A stretch of DNA of 64,000 bases from Codonopsis lanceolata (lineage: Eukaryota; Streptophyta; Magnoliopsida; Asterales; Campanulaceae). The stretch lies in contig CM028382.1 of the NCBI GenBank assembly GCA_013146195.2, forward strand, positions 59,968,734 to 60,032,733. Direction: 5' to 3'. The position numbers and the translations under genes are program-made. This document shows, in pieces, positions 1-10,944 of the stretch. How positions within the stretch are numbered: the stretch's first letter is position 1; every line of letters starts with the position of its first letter. The notes under the pieces were generated by a model. That model saw only the letters and a list, made by a program, of their open reading frames with translations. It was not told the origin of the DNA and did no database searches.

Positions 1-2691
1 CTGACCCATTATTATTGCGGTTTTTACGCCCGAGCCCGAAAATCTTCAGCCTTCAGGTTCCTAAATGTTTGGACCAGCCACACAACTTTCTTAGATGCTG
101 TGAAAGAAGCTTGGGAAATTTCAGTTGAGGGCCGTCCAATGGTCCGTTTTGCGAACAAATTGAAAAGTACGAGGAAAGTTTTGCGTCTATGGAATAAAGC
201 TATTTTTGGAAACATATTTTCAGCCCTTAAAGAAGCTGAAGAGGCAGTCTTGGAACAGGAGCTTTTCTTTGAAATAAATAGTTCCAATGAGAATAGATCT
301 AATTTGATGCATGCTCAAGCTCAGCTCCGTACAGCTCTATCTCGGGAGGAGGCTTTTTGGCGGCAAAAATCAAAAATAAAGTGGTTTAAGGATGGGGAGG
401 GCAACTCTAAACTTTTTCACTCTTCTGTTCGGCAAGCTCAGCGCAAGCTTCATATCCATTCTATCCGTAACACGGAAGGCACTCTTCTTAACAATGCTGA
501 TGATGTAAAATCTGGAGCTGTTGAATATTTTCGCTCCCAACTGCAAGAGGACTCTCCCCCTGTGATTGGTGATCTGAACATGATTCCTAATTTGGTTTTG
601 AAGGATTGGAATCAAGACCTTATCTCTACTCCTTCTCTGCAAGAAATCTGGCAGACTATTTCGAGCCTGAGTAGTGATAGTGCTGCAGGTCCGGATGGAT
701 TTACTGGTCATTTTTTCTCGACATGCTGGGATATTATCAAGTTTGATCTTCACGAGGCTATCAAGGAATTCTTTGCTGGATTTTCTCTCCCTAAATCTTG
801 GTCTAGTACTCTTCTTGTCACTATCCCGAAAGTTGAGACTCCCTCTTCTTTTAAAGATCTCAGACCCATAAGTCTCTGTAACTTCTGCCATAAAATAATC
901 TCTAAAATCCTAGCTTCTCGTCTTGCAAAGATTATGCCTCATATAATTTCCCCTAATCAGAGTGCTTTCACTAAGGGGCGAGTCATTCAGGATAATGTTC
1001 TTCTCGCTCAAGAGTTGGTCTTCAGCTTGGGCAAGAAGGTTCAGGGATTTAATGTAATTTTAAAACTTGATATGGGTAAGGCGTTTGATAAAGTCTCTTG
1101 GGTTTTCCTAATACAAGTCCTTCGCAAGTTTGGATTCCATGAAGTTTTTATTGATTATGTCTGGAGACTTATTTCTGATAACTGGTTCTCGGTTCTGGTT
1201 AACGGTGATGTTGCTGGCTTCTTCCCTTCTAAGTGTGGTCTTCGCCAAGGTGATCCTCTTTCACCAAGCCTCTTTATTATCGCCGCAGAAGTTTTTAGTC
1301 GTGGTTTGAACTTGATGCATAATGAGAACCAAAGTCTTCGCTATTCGTCTTCGAGTGGATGTCCTATTGTGTCGCATCTTGCTTTTGCCGACGACATCAT
1401 TATCTTTTGCAATGGCAGCCAACATTCCCTGAAGAAACACTCTGATTTTATTGCTTCGTATATGTCCATTTCGGGTCAGATGGTTAATCGAGATAAAAGC
1501 CAAATCTTTGTAAATCCCTCCCTCTCTTCTTCTCGAGCAATAAACCTTGTTACCTATTCGGGATTTCAATTGGGTACGTTGCCTATGACTTATCTAGGCT
1601 GTCCCATCTATTTTGGGAGGCGTACTAAGCGATTATTTGATCCGCTCACTCTTAAATTACAGAACAAAATTGATTCTTGGATAGGCTGTTTTCTTAATCA
1701 GGCTGGCCGAGTCACTCTCATAAATCATGTCCTTCAGTCTATCACTGCATATCTCTTTGCTTCCTTTGCTCCTCCTGTGGCAGTTATTAAATCCATCGAA
1801 AAGTTTTTCGTAAATTTCTTCTGGGGTAATGTTGAGGGCCGCTTCAAGTCTCATTGGGTTGCTTGGCATACTTGTTGTCTTCCTAAAAATTCTGGATGTA
1901 TCGGCATTCCATCCTTACTCTCTTTGGTCAAGGCCTTCTCAGTTAAATTGTGGTGGAGATTCAGAACAGTGGATAGTCTGTGGTCTACATTCCTCAAGGC
2001 TAAATACTGTAAATCTGCCCATGTGGTTATCTCCTCAAGTAACGGCTCTCACATTTGGAAAAGGCTTCAAGAAATTAAATCCTTGGCCGAGCCGAATATA
2101 GGCTGGATAGTGGGTGCTGGGAATATTTCTATTTGGTTTGATCGGTGGATTCCAAACCAATGTATTGTCAGGCCGCTGGATTGTGTGACTAATAAAGTTC
2201 GAGATCTGTTTGATGGAAATGGCATCCTTCTCCCAGCGGCTTACTCCATTCTGCCTGCCAATGCCATTCGTGAAATTGCTGCCAACATAATTTTTACCTC
2301 AAATCAGCCTGATAAGCCTTTCTGGAAGGGTACGGCGTCAGGCAATTTTACACTTACTTCTGCGAGAGAGTTGGTTGTTGCTACTTCGTCTACTTCGTTG
2401 GCTAATAATTTTATCTGGCACAAGTTTCTTCCCAAGCGAATTGGCATATTTATGTGGCGCTTATTAATGGGTCGGCTTCCTGTCGACGAAGGGCTGCTCA
2501 AAAAAGGTTTCAAGCTGGCTTCAAAATGTGTTTGTTGCTCTACACATCAAATTGAATCCTTCCAGCATCTATTTATTCATAGCGAAGCAGCGGTTCAAAC
2601 TTGGAAGGCGTTCATTCCTCATGGTATATCTCTTTCTGGGTCTTCCATTAAGCAGCGTTGCATGGCAAATTGGTGTATGGCAAGTCGGTGA
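1..2691 (+). pseudogene. LINE ORF2: endonuclease end, reverse transcriptase and zf-RVT region
   Basis: This encodes the enzyme that copies the LINE RNA at a nicked target site. The frame is open from base 1; the first codons (FRFLNVWTSH) match the end of the L1 endonuclease domain, so no start codon should be sought here. Reverse transcriptase motifs appear in order: AAGPDGF (682-702), LRPISLCN, NQSAFTKGR, LKLDMGKAFDKVSW, GLRQGDPLSPSLF and the catalytic FADD box (1384-1395). A zf-RVT-like region follows, with FIWHKFLPKRIGIFMWRLL and a CVCC cluster. The frame breaks near 2660-2690: the homologous continuation (ILLPSIILWNIWKFRN) lies in another frame, which suggests a 1-base loss. Catalytic residues look intact; the lesion is downstream. 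Strong family call; non-functional as it stands. Confidence 0.93.
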
Positions 2692-3419
2692 CTCTCATCC
2701 TTTTACCTTCTATCATTTTATGGAATATATGGAAGTTTAGAAATGCAGTGATCTTCGATGGTAGCTGTAAATCTCCCTCCCAGATTACTTTTGCAATTGA
2801 TTCGGACCTTCATAGTATTTTAAGCGCCCGGAACTTCATTGGCTTTCGCCAATCTCACGGTTTTATAGTCTCATATGCAATGCGAAAAAAGGTTCTTGTT
2901 CGGGCTGTTCATTGGTCTAAGCCTCCCCCGGGTTCTCTCAAGCTAAATTCTGATCGGGCGTGTCGTGGAAACCCAGGTAGTAGTGGTGGAGGTGGTGTTA
3001 TTCGGGATTGCAAAGGAGATGTGATCTATGCATATAGTTCTTTTTATGGGCAGTCCACCAACACTATTGCTGAAATGTGAGCTTTGTTTCAAGGCATTGA
3101 ATGGATTCAAAGGCAAGGTATTCGTGACGTGTTAGTTGATATCGACTCTAAAGTCATTTGTGATATGCTTTCCAGCTCTCGCTCCCCTCCTTGGTCATTG
3201 GCTTACTTTGTTCGGGCTATTGGTATGATGCAGCAACACTTAAACTTCTCTGTCAATCACTGTTTTCGCGAGGCAAATTTTGTTGCGGATGGTTTGGCTA
3301 ATCTGGCTATTGATTCTGCTTGTAACCTTACTTTTCATTCGGCCCAGGATTTGCCTAATTCTATTAGGTCTAATATTATTTTAGATGCTCAGAGCATGGC
3401 TAGGATTAGAGTCTCTTAG
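2658..3419 (+). pseudogene. LINE ORF2 C-terminal RNase H domain, split by a TGA
   Basis: This is the continuation of the LINE ORF2 in a shifted frame. It holds the plant 'reverse transcriptase-like' RNase H domain found at the end of many plant LINEs: KPPPGSLKLNSDRACRGNPG, a glycine-rich GGGGVIRD loop, then ALFQGIEWIQRQGIRDVLVD and DSKVICDML, and a final HCFREANFVADGLAN. A TGA at 3078-3080 interrupts the frame between the GQSTNTIAEM and ALFQG parts, and both halves are in the same frame. In related elements an arginine is common there, so CGA to TGA by loss of a methylated CpG is a plausible cause (inference). Confidence 0.88.
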
Positions 3420-3562
3420 TGTTCTCTTTTCCTGTTGTATTTCTTTTGAGGTAAGGCTCCTTTGTCCCCCCGTTCAAAGGGTAAGGCTGGTTGTCCCCCT
3501 TAAGTTTGTTTTTCATATTCATTTCTAATAAAATTTCGCAGGTGCCGCCCTGCTTCTATTAA

Positions 3563-3584
3563 ATATATATATATATATATATAT
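3563..3584. repeat. (TA)n tract at the LINE 3' end
   Basis: A run of eleven TA dinucleotides follows the LINE 3' UTR. It is best read as the degenerate tail of the element. Confidence 0.85.
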
Positions 3585-3927
3585 TAATAAAAGTAATCAC
3601 TCAAAAGGAAGAAATTATTTGAGTTCAGATTCTATTTGCAAGGCGGAAAAAATTTAATTTTGTTCGAAAACATTCATTTTACAAAGTTTTTGAATAGTAT
3701 AAAGTGTTCGGGGTTGTCAGGCCATGAATTGACACTTAAAATTAGTGTTCCAGTAAGGCTATTGAGAAACATTAACCATGCTACGGGGTTGTGCAATAGA
3801 ACAAACCTAATCATTATAAATCTCAGAGATCACATTGTTGAAAGTTGAAATAATTTTTTTTGAAACGAAGCAATGTTGGAGAAAATGTTTTTATCTTAAG
3901 ATTATCATTAATTTTATCTGATACAAG
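3585..3927. other. AT-rich intergenic stretch, nothing recognised
   Basis: No recognisable coding, RNA or transposon features. A 70-codon open stretch at 3636-3848 has no family resemblance that I can see. Confidence 0.6.
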
Positions 3928-4780
3928 CAAGGCCAGCCTAGCTTGCAAGACATGTGAGACCATGGACTTGGTCCCCCAAAAAAATACTCAATTTTTCGGG
4001 CCCCAAATTTGAAAATTACCCTTCGTATTATTAAATAATAATAATAATAATAAGCCCTAAACTATCTATCCAATGGGAATGACTTTTTTCTTCAATTTTT
4101 CTCAATTGCTTTAATTATTAAAGTATGTTATGTGAACTATTTATTCTAATTTTTGTTTTTCTCACATTTAACCCAGTAATTTTTCCATTTTGGAATTTGG
4201 ATATTTGGATTCTATTATTTATCATATAGTTGATAAATCATAGATATGTATCGTGTATCGAAATTTTAATTTTATAATACATATTGGGAAAAGCTATGTG
4301 TATCGTAGGTACACTATTCTATCTAAAATTTTAAAATCGATATTTAAGAAGAGCAACTATAGGTAAGTGTAATTGTGTTGACTTAATTTTTGACAAAATT
4401 ATAATAATTAGAACCATTATATTTGTAAATTAAGACTCAAAACTTGTATTTTTACCGACTTAGACCCAAATAATGGATTTTTTTAAGTATAATATTTTTT
4501 TATCTGTGCAAGTCTAATTATAAAACAACAATGTATACTATATACTAAAATAGAGAAAATGTATTTGGTGACTAAGAAAGTTGTTTGTTTGTTTTTTGAC
4601 TGATAATGAAACTTGAATTTTTTTTCGTGTGTTATTTACATGACTTTGTAAAGAAATGTTTTTTTATATTCTATATTTGTTTCTTTAATTTTTTTTAAAA
4701 TAGAAAAAAAAATGTTACAAACAATGGGCCCCGTTCGATTTAATCGGCCTTGAGCCTCATATTTTACAGGGCCGACCTTA
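3928..4780. mobile_element. Non-autonomous hAT-like element (853 bp)
   Basis: The ends are imperfect inverted repeats: CAAGGCCAGCC at the left and, read from the right end inward, TAAGGTCGGCCC. They are flanked by the 8-bp near-duplicates GATACAAG (3920-3927) and GATGTAAG (4781-4788). An 8-bp duplication is typical of hAT elements. The interior is AT-rich and non-coding. Confidence is moderate because both the termini and the duplication carry mismatches. Confidence 0.55.
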
Positions 4781-5120
4781 GATGTAAGATTGTCTTTCAA
4801 GTTCCAGAAAAGATAATTTTCATTACTGATATCATATGCAATAATAATTAACAAGTGTTAAAACCAATAATTGCACGTAGGTCTCTTTTTTAAAAAAAAC
4901 TAGTATTTAGCCATGGATAGTTATATGTTGTAATTTCTAGAGTAACAAATTATTTTGGTTTGAAGATATTGATATGCGGTAAAGATGAAAAACTAAATAA
5001 TAAGATAACAAATAGTATTGTGTATGAGGAAAATTTTTAAAATCTATAATGATTAGTGATATATTTATGTGTAATTGTTAATAAACTGATCCTCCTTATT
5101 TTGTTTATGTACGATTTAGT

Positions 5121-5156
5121 AGTCGTGCGTTTAACGCACGGGTTAAAAAAACTAGT
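5121..5156 (+). mobile_element. Helitron-type 3' terminus
   Basis: A short GC-rich hairpin (CGTGCG, loop TTTAA, CGCACG; 5124-5140) is followed about 11 bases later by CTAG and then T. This is the classic 3' end of plant Helitrons, which end in a hairpin plus CTRR and insert between A and T. The 5' end (expected to start TC) could not be placed. Confidence 0.6.
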
Positions 5157-6165
5157 TGTCTCTTAATGATTACATATTCAATACCCAAATAAATGAAATT
5201 GATTGTCATTTTATTGTCACAATAATAACACAATGAGAACCAAATTGTTATTTTTTTCTCCCCTCCTCTATCTAAAGACCCTTTACATTTCCATTTTGGC
5301 GAGATCGAGCTGCTCATATGGATCGATAGAGATAATCAATAGTATGTCGTTCTCACTGCTCTGTGGATAAAAGACGATTGAAGGACAAAGGGAAAAGTAC
5401 CTTTTCCGCTTTCCATGTCAAGTACATATGTTGTGCTTGACAATTAAACCAAGCCATGCCTGCAATTGCAATTTAAAAAGTTGTAACCAAAAATAGATGA
5501 TTATCATGCATCTAACTATAAGTGGATCCATTGTTCAAAATGGTATGGTAAATGATAGAATCAACAGAGATTAATGGGACCTTAATTAATCCCTCACTAA
5601 TACAAATAAGCTTCAATCTCTTGGGAAATGATAGAAGTGATAAACTGATAATTTGGTCATATTCATCTTCTTTAAATAGTACTGCGCATGATGGAGGAAT
5701 AGAAGTCATAATTTGATCCAGGTGAGATTTGAGATACAAAATTTGGAAGAAATAGAAAATGTGGAGAAATCTCTTCAAGATTAACTGTTTTCAGCGCACA
5801 ACCAAATAGTAAATTGATAAGAGAAATAAATTGCAATGAACCATAGTTGTTGTAAGTTAACTTCAAATACCCTTCTTACTAAGAAAATCTTTTTTTTATT
5901 CATTAAGAAAAGAATAGAACAATAACTAAAACCTGGAGAGTGCAACTGTGACAATATATGCATGGAGGATTCTTCGGAAGAGACTGACAATCCATGCACC
6001 TGTTAAGCCTCATAAGTATGCGACAAAGTCGACCTAAAGAGCAGTCACTAAATGGGAGGATTGACATATGCAGTCGCTGAAACTTTGGAGAGGTTCATTG
6101 AAGAGAAAGGCTCCAAAAGGAGCACGCCTGTCATATAAAATCAACAAAAGAAACATGTGTTACAA
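5157..6165. other. AT-rich intergenic stretch, nothing recognised
   Basis: No gene or repeat family recognised. Several short open stretches on both strands (5512-5999) look like chance in AT-rich DNA. Confidence 0.55.
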
Positions 6166-6600
6166 ATTGCAATGTGCTTGTTCCCAGTTGCTATTGGAGG
6201 CTTTGGGGCTTATGGAAACCTTGTAATTACAACAACTGTGGCAGATGCTATTGCAATGTGTAAACCACATTGCTGTTTGGGATGATCTAATTTGGTATTG
6301 ATTGCTTATTTTCTTGTTACAGATGCCATCTAGAGGGATGCTCAATGCAATATTTGTATTTCACAGTCACGACATTGGTCGAGGTTTCCGAGTGATTTAT
6401 GGGTTTATCAGTTTGTTCATTGGAGTTGCACTTCTATTCCTGTCCAGTCTTGCTGGTTTGTTAGGAGGACTCACACTCCCGGTCACGTTTGCTTATCCTT
6501 GTTTCATGTGGGTTCTCATTAAGAAGCGGATGAAGTTCAGCTTCAACTAGTACTTTAACTGGACACTTGGTTGGTTCCTTCTAAAATGAAATTCCACCTA
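6166..6600 (+). pseudogene. LHT8-like amino acid transporter fragment, copy A
   Basis: Remnant of a plant lysine/histidine-transporter-like permease (LHT8-type), a plasma-membrane amino acid carrier with many membrane spans. One exon piece (6166-6222) reads AMCLFPVAIGGFGAYGNL; a GT donor at 6223 and an AG acceptor at 6321-6322 fit an intron. The next exon (from 6323) reads SRGMLNAIFVFHSHDIGR and then jumps to GFRVIYGFISLFIG and TLPVTFAYPCFMWVLIKK. Compared with the family, the block between the HSHD region and GFRV, including membrane segments, is missing. A TAG at 6548-6550 sits where copy B has TGG. All N-terminal exons are absent, so this is a dead fragment. Confidence 0.8.
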
Positions 6601-7525
6601 ATATTCAATCATGAGTATAATCGAGAAAAATGTTCAAAAGATGCACAGATAATTCCAAGAAATCTGATAGTTTCGTATCTACAACTACATACCGAAATTA
6701 GATCCAAAAGACACCAAAATCAAGAAAATTACATGTTTAACACGTGTGAATTGACCTCCCTCCGTTCTGCTCAGATTTCTTTTCTTTATCGACATAATTT
6801 GGGGCGCCTCCATCCACATCTGTTAGAGCTTGTGAGAGAGGGGCATGAAGGAGAGAGAAACCCTTTCAAAGAAATCAGTAAAACAAAACTGTGATAGGGA
6901 GGAGGCGAGAAGGTGAGATACCGTATGCCATCTAGAGGGATGCGGAATGCAATATTTGCATTTCACAGTCACGAAATTGGTCGAGGTTTCCGAGTGATTT
7001 ATGGGTTTATCAATTTCTTCATTGGAGTTGCACTTCCATTCCTGTCCAGTCGTGTTGGTTTGTTTGGAGGACTCACACTCCCGGCCACGTTTGCTTATCC
7101 TTGTTTCATGTGGGTTTTCATTAAGAAGCCGATGAAGTTCAGCTTCAACTGGTACGTACTTTAACTGGACACTTGGTTGGTTCCTTCTAAAATGAAATTC
7201 CACCTAATATTCAATCATGAGTATAATTGAGAAATATGTTCAAAAGATGCACAATAATTCCCATAAATCTTTTAGTTTCGTATCTACAACTACATACCGA
7301 AATTGGATTCAAAAGACACCAAAATTCAAGAAAATTACCTGTTTAACATGTGTGAATTGACCTCCCTCTGTTTTGTTCAGATTTCCTTTCTTTATCAACA
7401 TAATTTGGGGCATCTCCATCCACGTCTATTAGAGCTTATGGGGGGGGCATGAAGGAAAGAGAAACCCTTTCAAAGAAATCAGTAAAACAAAACTATGATA
7501 GAAAGGAGGCAAGAAGGTGAGAGAC
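6323..7525. repeat. Tandem duplication of about 600 bp
   Basis: Bases 6323 to about 6922 and 6927 to about 7525 are the same sequence with scattered differences. The shared block starts at the transporter exon (ATGCCATCTAGAGGGATG) and ends near the motif GAAGGTGAGA.ACC. Differences include a G-run expansion near 7441. Confidence 0.85.
6927..7190 (+). pseudogene. LHT8-like amino acid transporter fragment, copy B
   Basis: Second, tandem copy of the transporter fragment. It carries the same internal deletion (HSHEIGR joined to GFRVIYGF) and the same TFAYPCFMW segment, so the deletion came before the duplication. It keeps the TGG codon that is TAG in copy A, but has an extra 4 bases (TACG) just after it, which shifts the frame before the NWTLGW motif. 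The upstream AMCLF exon was not duplicated. Non-functional. Confidence 0.78.
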
Positions 7526-9771
7526 CATAGTCCTTTCGACTCTTCCCGTATTAGCTCAAGCTCATAGCTATTGCTTATTATGAAGAGTAGGGGTGTAAAT
7601 GGCTCGACTTGGTTCGACTTGAAACAAATTATGAGTCGAACCGCATGCCATCGGTTTGAGAAAAATCAAGTCGGAGCTAAACTGTTTAAAGTCTTAAGTT
7701 GAACCGAACCAAACCATGATGGTTTGACATGGTTCGACTCGGTTCCGTGGTTTGGTTTCATGGTTCGGTTTCGCGGCTCGGTTTCATGGTTTGGTCTGAA
7801 TTTAGAAAGAGTTCTTGTGACGACCCGACCCGGACCCCAATGCGAGATCCCGAATCGCGCCGTCCAAATAATCAAGTTAAACACATAAGCATGCACAAGT
7901 AGGATTATAAAATTCATGTGGCGCAACATTGCATACAAATAACAACTCGGCTACACTTGGCCGGAAAAACAACTTAATTTAAGCAAGTCATCGGCGACGT
8001 TACAGCCGGAACCCAACAACTACTCCTACAATTAACACATGCTTATAAAACCTCAACGGCCACAACATGCCGGAGACAACAACAATAATAATACTTTAAA
8101 CAAGCTTTAGCGGAAGAAACTGTGATGAACCATACACATATAAACAAGCTCGACTTATAATCGGCATACCAAAAGATTACAAGTATCAAATATTTAAGTT
8201 ACTACAACAACAAAACCCCAAGCCAAGTCTACATGACTTGCTTCCCAACGTCCTTTCCAAAATAAAAGATTAACCAGTTAAAGTCCAAAAGAGCAACCTC
8301 GCTCACAACGTCCAAGCGAATACGTGAGTCTAGCGTGGGACGTCTCCTCGGCTTTGATCTAAGGAAAACAAAGCAAACAAATAGGGTAAGTCGAAAGACC
8401 TAGTAAGTTACTAAAATATGCATGTTCATGTTATAGCATGACATTTATCACAATTATGGCATATTATCATCATTTAACACTTAGCACCTTATTCACATAA
8501 GTGCGTAAAATAAATCATACAAGTAGGATATGATAGTCACGGCCGCTTCGTAGCTCCTGCAAAACATTCTGTTACTGATTCGTGCCATCGATGTTATGTG
8601 AATTCATCGACTCATACCGAGAACCTACTCGATCTCATTAGCAAGCCAATGCGGCACTTAACTGATACGGCAAAGGGGCTACTTCCCCACTGCGGCCCAC
8701 AGTGGAGGTGTGTGTGAAGTCCCAGGTGCGGCGATCCATAGCGAGCACGAATCCCATAATTCGTGAAGGCGATGCATCGTCCCACCCTGACTTTGATAAA
8801 CAAACCAAATTATGCCAGCTGGACTCAATGCGATGCACAAATAGATATTTACTTGACTTAAACCAATTAAGGACCGAATTCGACAAGAGCGAACTCGACC
8901 AACCAAGTAGGGTGTTAATCTCTACCATAAACATGTGAAGGCAATTAACTGCTCAAACCAATGCTTCATAACAACTTTGCAAATATTTATACCAAACTCA
9001 TATTTGAGTAAACTTAATCAAACGGTATCCAAACTTCGTAGGGATTGAAATTAGAGTTTAACATATTCAATTCTTCCCTAGAGTCGACTCCGTTGAGTCT
9101 TTTCTCTAAATTCCCAATTTTGGGGAAATTGAAGCTATATGCTTCATAACCCAACCTAGGTCACTTCTAAGTTCAACAAGGGTATAAATTCACCTAAAAT
9201 ATTTCAATGTATTTCATGTCCCTTATAGTCCAATATGAAGGATACAACACATAACAATTTTCACACTTATCACATAGGCATAATTTAGGGCATTCCCAAA
9301 TAATATCACTTTCAACAACAAACATACTACATATTTCTAACATGTTCAAGACCCCAATTAACATGATGAAAGAGTAATTTCAACTTTCAAAGGCGAGAAA
9401 TCAACCTAGACATGCTCCTAGCAAAATCATACATTCAAAATTCATAGGAAGCAATTATGTGTCCTCATTGACCTCACACATCATAAACTTTGTTTCCTTA
9501 GGGTCAATGAGAACTAAAATGAAGAAGAGTAACTTACCTAGCTTGAGTGAAAACTCAAGAGAATCCAAATCTAAACGGTGAAGTCGTTCCTTTCGTCGCA
9601 CCCGTCAAGAATCCGAAGTTTGGCGGCAATCGAACGGTGGAATCCTTGTGGATCGAAGGAAGAAGATGAAGCTAGGGCTCAAAACTCAAGCCCCCAACTC
9701 TCTCTCTCTCTCTAAAGTGTAGGAAAAGGATGAACAAATGAAAGACTTACTGAAAATTGGTCAAGGCTTGG

Positions 9772-9779
9772 TATTTATA
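9772..9779 (-). promoter_or_regulatory. TATA box in the Tekay-type LTR
   Basis: TATAAATA on the minus strand, about 870 bp into the LTR in element sense and about 230 bp downstream of the palindrome cassettes. The same box is at 17231-17238 in the other LTR. Confidence 0.65.
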
Positions 9780-10010
9780 CCTCCAACAAGAGAAGGGTAC
9801 AAGAGGAATTTCTCAAGTGCAATTAGTAGAGATTAGGAAGTTAACAAGCACTAATCCAACCTAAGATTAACCTCTAATTAGTGTTAGGACTTGATTAGGA
9901 CTAAGTGTGAGGGTTAGGAAGGGTTTAGAGGGGTTTAATGAGGGTAGGATAGGCATTTCACGTCACAACTCAAAACAGGGGAAAATCCCGTAATTGCAGA
10001 TCCAGCAGGT

Positions 10011-10135
10011 GAGGCGGGCGCCTCACCCATGCCCATGCGGCCGCCTCATTCACTGAGGCTTCTTCCAAGTTCAGTCCATTTTGAAATTGCTCTCTGCATC
10101 TGAGGCGGGCGCCTCGCAAGGTCCCATGCGGCCGC
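10011..10135. repeat. Two palindrome cassettes in the Tekay-type LTR
   Basis: GAGGCGGGCGCCTC (6-bp arms) occurs at 10011-10024 and 10102-10115. Each is followed 26 bases later (start to start) by the palindrome GCGGCCGC, at 10037-10044 and 10128-10135. The cassette period is 91 bp. The cassettes are strikingly GC-rich against the AT-rich LTR. An identical pair is at 17471-17595. Confidence 0.9.
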
Positions 10136-10643
10136 CTCGGCTCCAGAACTTCTAAAACTTGGTCTAAACTAGTCCTAAATGATACCAAACTCATGGGCAA
10201 CCATTCTAAGGTCTAACCCTACTCAAAAGGAGTCGGAAACACACCCGAACAACTCCCGGAACAAGATAGAACAAGGCGCGAACCACGCGACGAATGATCA
10301 ACGAATCAAACTACAATCAAACACCATTCAAACTAGGATAACTTGGACATGAAAGAGACTTGTTTCAACATGGTTAAGACCTGAATATAAAGCCAAGAAC
10401 TCAACGAACACTTCGTACGACGAAATAGAAGCAAATACGAGCAACGAGAGGAATCGCTAAGGCCAAATTCAACGCGATCAAACCGGCGACTCCACAAACA
10501 AGTTTATATGATTCTAAGCATGTTAAGAACTTCAAGAATGATTTATGAATGATTCTAAGACGTTTATAACTAAGTAAACATGCTCACAATAAACAAGAAA
10601 TCAAGAAGACAAGCATAGAATGCACATGCAAGATTATGGGGCG

Positions 10644-10928
10644 TTACACTCTCCCCTCCTTTAGGAATTTAGTCCCTAAATTCTTACCAAGTTCGTCAAA
10701 CAAATGTGGATGCTTCTCGCGCATCTCCGCTTCCGTTTCCCAAGTCGCTTCTTCAATGTTGTGGTTTCTCCAAAGAACTTTAACTAAGGGAATTTTCTTG
10801 GTTCGTAGCACTTGCTCTTTGGTATCCAAAATCTTCACGGGCTTTTCAACATAAGACATATCCGGCTCAAATGTTATCTCCTCATACTCAAGTACATGGG
10901 TATCATCTTTCAAATACTTTCGCAACAT
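10644..10928 (-). pseudogene. Chromodomain tail of the Tekay-type integrase
   Basis: This last pol segment reads YVEKPVKILDTKEQVLRTK, IPLVKVLWRNHNIEEATWE and AEMREKHPHLF, a chromodomain of the type that targets chromoviruses to chromatin. The frame is intact here, reads through the polypurine tract and stops at a TAA (10644-10646) lying inside the first bases of the 3' LTR. That overlap of gene end, polypurine tract and LTR is typical of the lineage. It is separated from the integrase core by a frameshift near 10928-10945. Confidence 0.9.
10649..10661 (-). promoter_or_regulatory. Polypurine tract of the Tekay-type element
   Basis: On the minus strand AAGGAGGGGAGAG directly abuts the 3' LTR start. 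It primes plus-strand DNA synthesis and is inside the chromodomain reading frame. Confidence 0.85.
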
Positions 10929-10944
10929 GGAAACATGGAATACA

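Larger units (their letters stand above)
1..3584 (+). mobile_element. LINE (L1-type non-LTR retrotransposon), 5' part outside the window, degenerate
   Basis: The order of domains is end of the endonuclease, reverse transcriptase, zf-RVT-like region, plant-type RNase H, short 3' UTR and a TA-rich tail, which is the plant L1 layout. The reading frame is already open at base 1, so the element runs off the left edge. One frameshift (about 2660-2690) and one in-frame TGA (3078-3080) inactivate it. The 3' UTR (3420-3561) ends close to a (TA)n tract that probably stands in for the poly-A tail. I see no target-site duplication because the left end is missing. Confidence 0.93.
7816..10648 (-). repeat. 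3' LTR of the Tekay-type element
   Basis: In element sense it begins TGTAACGCCCC and ends GGGTCGTCACA. It carries the palindrome cassettes (10011-10135) upstream of a TATA box (9772-9779, minus strand). Its partner is 15293-18075. Confidence 0.95.

Noticed and set aside
5512..5999. Overlapping minus-strand open stretches as a small gene
   Set aside because: AT-rich chance frames in three phases with no conserved motif or promoter context.
8612..8938. Overlapping open stretches in the Tekay-type LTR (repeated at 16108-16399)
   Set aside because: They lie wholly inside LTR sequence, occur on both strands and are broken differently in the two LTRs.
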